This document shows, piece by piece, positions 60,864 to 64,000 of a DNA stretch of 64,000 bases. The number at the start of each line of letters is the position of its first letter. The stretch's first letter is position 1. Below the pieces are notes generated by a model. The model saw nothing but the letters and a program-made list of their open reading frames with translations. It did not search any database and had not been told where the DNA came from. The position numbers and the translations under genes are program-made. The stretch covers positions 1 through 64,000 of the forward strand of contig NZ_AFWE01000175.1 in assembly GCF_000222585.1 (NCBI RefSeq). Direction: 5' to 3'. The stretch comes from Vibrio scophthalmi LMG 19158. GTDB lineage: Bacteria; Pseudomonadota; Gammaproteobacteria; Enterobacterales; Vibrionaceae.

Positions 60864-60991
60864 CTAACTAGTACTAATTCGTTACTTACTTCACAGATAA
60901 AAAATAGAGTTAACGCAATATAAAAAGTATGTGAACCAATCAGATAACTTGCATGATTGGGGCGGGGGCACACAAAAGACAGGTAAAGAAT

Positions 60992-62671
60992 ATGGGATTT
61001 TCGCTTAAGAGCCGCAGTAAGTTGACACTGGTTACCATCATTCCATTGGTATTGATCACCACCTTGATTACGATGGTTTATTACTTCAACGGTTTAAAAA
61101 GCCTCGATAGTCAGCTGACCACTTATCGCCAAGAGCTTATCGAAGTAAAAAAAAGTGAACTGAAAGCGTTTCTGATGATGGGTGTGACGGCAATTAAACC
61201 GCTCTATGACACCGATGTTGATGGTCAAAATAAGCAGCAAGCCAAAGAGATTCTCAAAGCGATGCGCTTTGAAAGTGATGGTTACTTTTTTGCTTATGAT
61301 TCACAAGGGGTTAATACCTTACATGCCATTAAGCCAGAGCTTGAAGGCAAGAACCTTATGGGGATGAAAGATGAAAACGGCGTCGGCGTGATTTCAGGTT
61401 TGATTGATGCGTCTAAAAATGGCGATGGTTTCCTCTATTTCTCATGGCATAAACCAACGATTGACGCTCAAGCACCGAAGCTCGGTTATGCCGAATATCT
61501 CAAAAAATGGGATTGGGTGTTGGGAACCGGTATCTATATTGATGATATCGATCTTCAAGTCGCCGCGTATCGTGAATCACGCATGCAAGCACTCAACTCG
61601 CAGACTTTTTCTGCCATCGTATTATCCTTTATTAGTTTGTTGATTACTTGCGCCGTGATAAGCGTGGTCATTTCTCGTGGTGTGAGACCGCTACAACACA
61701 TAGCGGAATCACTGAAAGATGTTGCAGCGGGTGAAGGTAACTTAGCGGCGCGTTTAAAAGTTGAAAGTCAGGATGAAGTGGGAGAAGTGGCGCAGGCCTT
61801 TAATGACTTCATGGATAAACTCCACCCGCTTATTTCTGATATTCGTGGTAGTGCCGGTTCGGTAAAAGCGGCTGCAGGGCAATTGGATGGGCAAACGAGC
61901 CAAGCAAGTGGACAAATGCAGCGCCACTGCCTAGAAACCGATAAGGTCGTCACTGCGGTAACCGAGATGAGCATGACGGCCAAAGAAGTGGCCAGTAATA
62001 CCAATGCCACTGCACAAGCTATTGATGATGCCAATGATCAGATATCAGATGCCCAACAAGAAGTGAACCACGCGATTGAAGGCATCAACCAATTAGTCAA
62101 AGACGTTAACCTCACATCAGAAGCCGTTTCAGACTTAAGTGCGCAAACAGAGCAAATCACCAAGGTGTTACAAGTGATTGGTGAAATTGCAGAGCAAACG
62201 AACTTGTTGGCACTGAATGCGGCGATTGAAGCGGCGCGAGCTGGCGAGCAAGGCCGTGGGTTTGCCGTCGTGGCCGATGAGGTGCGTTCGCTGGCGAGCC
62301 GCACGCAAAACAGCACCCATGAGATTGGCGATATGTTGAAACTGCTCCAAAGTGGCGTTTCGCGTGCGGTGACGACCATGGCAACCAGTCAACAACGTGG
62401 TGAGCAAACGGCGCAGGAGTCTAATCAGATCCAAGATACGTTGGCGGCGGTGCAGTTTTCAGTATCCACTATTCGTGATATGGGGCTACAAACGGCTTCT
62501 GCGGCGGAAGAGCAAAGCGCAGTAGCGGAAGAGATTAATCGCAACTTGGTTGAGATTCAGCACATCGTCAATGAAATTAATCAAACTCTACAGCAGTCGG
62601 AGTCGATCAGTTCTCAATTGACCAGCTCGGGCGATGAGATGCATCGCTTAGTTGGGCACTTCAAACTTTGA
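60992..62671 (+). CDS. Methyl-accepting chemotaxis protein, sCache_2 sensor
   Basis: 559-residue chemoreceptor. First helix at about residues 10-32, a single-Cache periplasmic domain ([25 protein letters not shown]... [13 protein letters not shown]), second helix near 205-225, HAMP, then the signalling domain with the conserved tip [38 protein letters not shown] 60992 has AGGTAAAG eight bases upstream; the frame is open 13 codons earlier. Cache domains of this type often sense small organic acids, but the ligand cannot be predicted. Upstream of radC as in V. cholerae. Confidence 0.94.
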   Translation: MGFSLKSRSKLTLVTIIPLVLITTLITMVYYFNGLKSLDSQLTTYRQELIEVKKSELKAFLMMGVTAIKPLYDTDVDGQNKQQAKEILKAMRFESDGYFFAYDSQGVNTLHAIKPELEGKNLMGMKDENGVGVISGLIDASKNGDGFLYFSWHKPTIDAQAPKLGYAEYLKKWDWVLGTGIYIDDIDLQVAAYRESRMQALNSQTFSAIVLSFISLLITCAVISVVISRGVRPLQHIAESLKDVAAGEGNLAARLKVESQDEVGEVAQAFNDFMDKLHPLISDIRGSAGSVKAAAGQLDGQTSQASGQMQRHCLETDKVVTAVTEMSMTAKEVASNTNATAQAIDDANDQISDAQQEVNHAIEGINQLVKDVNLTSEAVSDLSAQTEQITKVLQVIGEIAEQTNLLALNAAIEAARAGEQGRGFAVVADEVRSLASRTQNSTHEIGDMLKLLQSGVSRAVTTMATSQQRGEQTAQESNQIQDTLAAVQFSVSTIRDMGLQTASAAEEQSAVAEEINRNLVEIQHIVNEINQTLQQSESISSQLTSSGDEMHRLVGHFKL

Positions 62672-62711
62672 TGACGCACGCAATTACATCGTTTCGTTAT
62701 CTCTGATAGGA

Positions 62712-62748
62712 AAAGCGAAAGCCAATTACCGCTTTCGCTTTTTATTTT
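62712..62748 (+). terminator. Terminator of the chemoreceptor gene
   Basis: AAAAGCGAAAGC and GCTTTCGCTTTT arms (12 bases) around an 8-base loop, then TTATTTT. Confidence 0.93.
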
Positions 62749-62792
62749 GTTCAATGACCACTCTGACACACAATCGAGAGTGGCTGAGCATC

Positions 62793-63467
62793 ATGCCGAC
62801 AAAATGTTTACCCAATAACGTAATGCCGCGTGAAAAACTGCTTTCGCATGGCCCTGCCTCTTTAACGGATACTGAGTTGCTGGCGATTTTTCTTCGTACC
62901 GGCACCCAAGGGATTAATGTGCTGGAGTTGGCGGATCGGCTACTACGTGAGTTTGGTTCGTTGAGAAGTTTGTTTGCCGCCTCAGAAGAGCAGTTCTGCA
63001 CTCAGAAAGGGCTGGGCAAAGCAAAGTATGTACAACTGCAAGCCAGTTTGGAGATGAGTCAGCGCTATCTTAATGAGACGCTCAAGCGAGGCGATGCCCT
63101 GACCAGTCCGCAACAAACTAAGTTATTTTTGTCGAGTTTATTGCGCGATCGCCAGCGTGAAGGCTTCTATATCTTGTTTCTCGATAGCCAGAATAGAGTG
63201 ATTCGCGGTGAATTGATGTTTGAAGGCACGATAGATTCCGCCTCGGTTTACCCTAGAGAGGTGGTTAAGCGCACCTTAGATCATAATGCAGCGGCATTGA
63301 TTCTGGCGCACAACCATCCCTCAGGCGTGGCTGAGCCCAGCCAATCAGATCGCCGCATTACCCGCCGATTAAGCGATGCATTGGCTTTAGTCGAGGTGCG
63401 AGTATTGGACCATTTTGTGGTAGGGGACGGTGAAGTGGTTTCTTTTGCGGAGCGCGGGTGGATATGA
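62793..63467 (+). CDS. radC: RadC family protein (JAB/MPN domain)
   Basis: 224-residue RadC-family protein with an N-terminal helical part and a C-terminal JAB1/MPN metalloprotease-like fold. The zinc motif HNHPSG...SQSD is intact ([17 protein letters not shown]). Named for a supposed DNA-repair role that is now doubted. The frame is open from 62652, but that would run through the chemoreceptor terminator; ATG 62793 gives 224 residues like the V. cholerae protein. The ribosome site is weak. Confidence 0.9.
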   Translation: MPTKCLPNNVMPREKLLSHGPASLTDTELLAIFLRTGTQGINVLELADRLLREFGSLRSLFAASEEQFCTQKGLGKAKYVQLQASLEMSQRYLNETLKRGDALTSPQQTKLFLSSLLRDRQREGFYILFLDSQNRVIRGELMFEGTIDSASVYPREVVKRTLDHNAAALILAHNHPSGVAEPSQSDRRITRRLSDALALVEVRVLDHFVVGDGEVVSFAERGWI

Positions 63468-63748
63468 ATCACAATTTTAGTTGTGAGTTCGGCTAAATCT
63501 AAGTACAATCCATCGACATTTTTTAGACTAAATTCAGCTCTGCTTAAAAAAAGATCACAGAAATCTACAAAAAGGATCTGTTCGGGTATTGAGCAATGCT
63601 AACCAAGTTAGTATAATGCGCGACCTTTGATAGCCTTGTATAGACTTTCTATAGCGGATCTAAACCTCTATCCTTCTGTTTAAGAAATAGAAGAGGTTCG
63701 GCCACCAAGGTTGATATCGAGCTGAAACGATTTTGGAGAAGACATTAT
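63468..63748 (+). other. Intergenic region and leader of rpmB
   Basis: 281 bases with no gene. It holds the rpmB promoter at 63589-63617 and a leader of about 125 bases with a hairpin AACCTCT (63663-63669) / AGAGGTT (63692-63698). A weak hairpin CACAA/TTGTG near 63471-63485 may end radC transcripts. Confidence 0.6.
63589..63617 (+). promoter_or_regulatory. Sigma-70 promoter of rpmB(-rpmG)
   Basis: TTGAGC, 17-base spacer, consensus TATAAT, then a GC-rich GCGCGACC discriminator typical of stringently controlled ribosomal-protein promoters. Confidence 0.85.
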
Positions 63749-63985
63749 ATGTCACGAGTATGCCAAGTAACTGGTAAGCGTCCAGTAACGGGTAACAACC
63801 GTTCACACGCACGAAATGCTACTAAGCGTCGTTTTCTGCCGAACCTACAAACTCATCGTTTCTGGGTAGAGAGCGAAAAACGTTTTGTTAAACTACGCCT
63901 TACTGCAAAAGGTATGCGCATTATTGATAAGAAAGGCATCGATGCTGTTCTTGTTGACATTCGTGCACGTGGCGAAAACGTTTAA
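63749..63985 (+). CDS. rpmB: 50S ribosomal protein L28
   Basis: 78-residue large-subunit protein; [29 protein letters not shown] is the invariant L28 core. In the Vibrio-type order rpmG would follow; the ribosome site GAGGAAAA begins at the window edge (63986), suggesting rpmG starts just outside. Confidence 0.98.
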   Translation: MSRVCQVTGKRPVTGNNRSHARNATKRRFLPNLQTHRFWVESEKRFVKLRLTAKGMRIIDKKGIDAVLVDIRARGENV

Positions 63986-64000
63986 GAGGAAAATAGGCAA

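Noticed and set aside
62652-62792. N-terminal extension of radC
   Set aside because: It would run through the chemoreceptor stop and terminator; family length and the MPREKLL start support ATG 62793.

Overview
The window is ordinary chromosomal DNA of a gammaproteobacterium, almost certainly a Vibrio. Support comes from a complete type II secretion (gsp/eps) operon C to N, a GH20 chitobiase closely resembling the Vibrio harveyi enzyme, the glnA-ntrB-ntrC unit beside typA, and gene neighbourhoods (spoT-rpoZ-gmk, bioH/comF/nfuA, rph-pyrE, slmA-coaBC-radC-rpmB) that I recall from Vibrio large chromosomes. I cannot name the species. I found no rRNA, tRNA, CRISPR array, prophage, transposase or integron.

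Layout. Bases 1-3757: a heptanucleotide array, adenosine deaminase and a GGDEF/EAL sensor. 3.9-8.7 kb: the nitrogen-control unit ntrC, ntrB, glnA, with a sigma-54 promoter and NtrC sites, divergent from typA. 10.7-19.6 kb: a P-loop ATPase, a DUF2959 lipoprotein, yihY-dtd-fabY, an AsmA-like protein, pckA and the heat-shock genes hslO/hslR. 19.8-31.1 kb: gspC-gspN, twelve genes with short gaps or overlaps. 31.2-36.6 kb: envZ, ompR, greB, tex. 36.8-41.3 kb: an unrecognised protein, bioH, comF, nfuA, nudE, cysQ. 41.9-44.6 kb: chitobiase. 45-51.3 kb: recG, trmH, spoT, rpoZ, gmk. 51.6-53.7 kb: a purine permease under a guanine-class riboswitch, and psiE. 54-60.8 kb: pdxY, yicC, rph, pyrE, lpxL, slmA, coaBC. 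61-64 kb: a chemoreceptor, radC and rpmB.

The coding content is core genome and I see no undescribed multi-gene system. The interesting material lies between genes: a guanine-type purine riboswitch fused to a promoter and a PurR-like box; NtrC/sigma-54 control of glnA; an ERIC-like element between rph and pyrE; a small hairpin repeat family near recG and after pyrE; a long GAGA-type inverted repeat between trmH and recG that shares its unit with the array at the window edge; repeated TTTTGACG motifs upstream of the chitobiase; and hairpins inside the gsp and ompR-envZ operons.

Functionally the window joins nitrogen and purine economy (NtrBC, GlnA, Add, the permease, Gmk, PyrE), stress signalling (SpoT, RpoZ, Hsp33, Hsp15, EnvZ-OmpR), and chitin use (an outer-membrane chitobiase plus the type II secretion machine that exports chitinases in vibrios).
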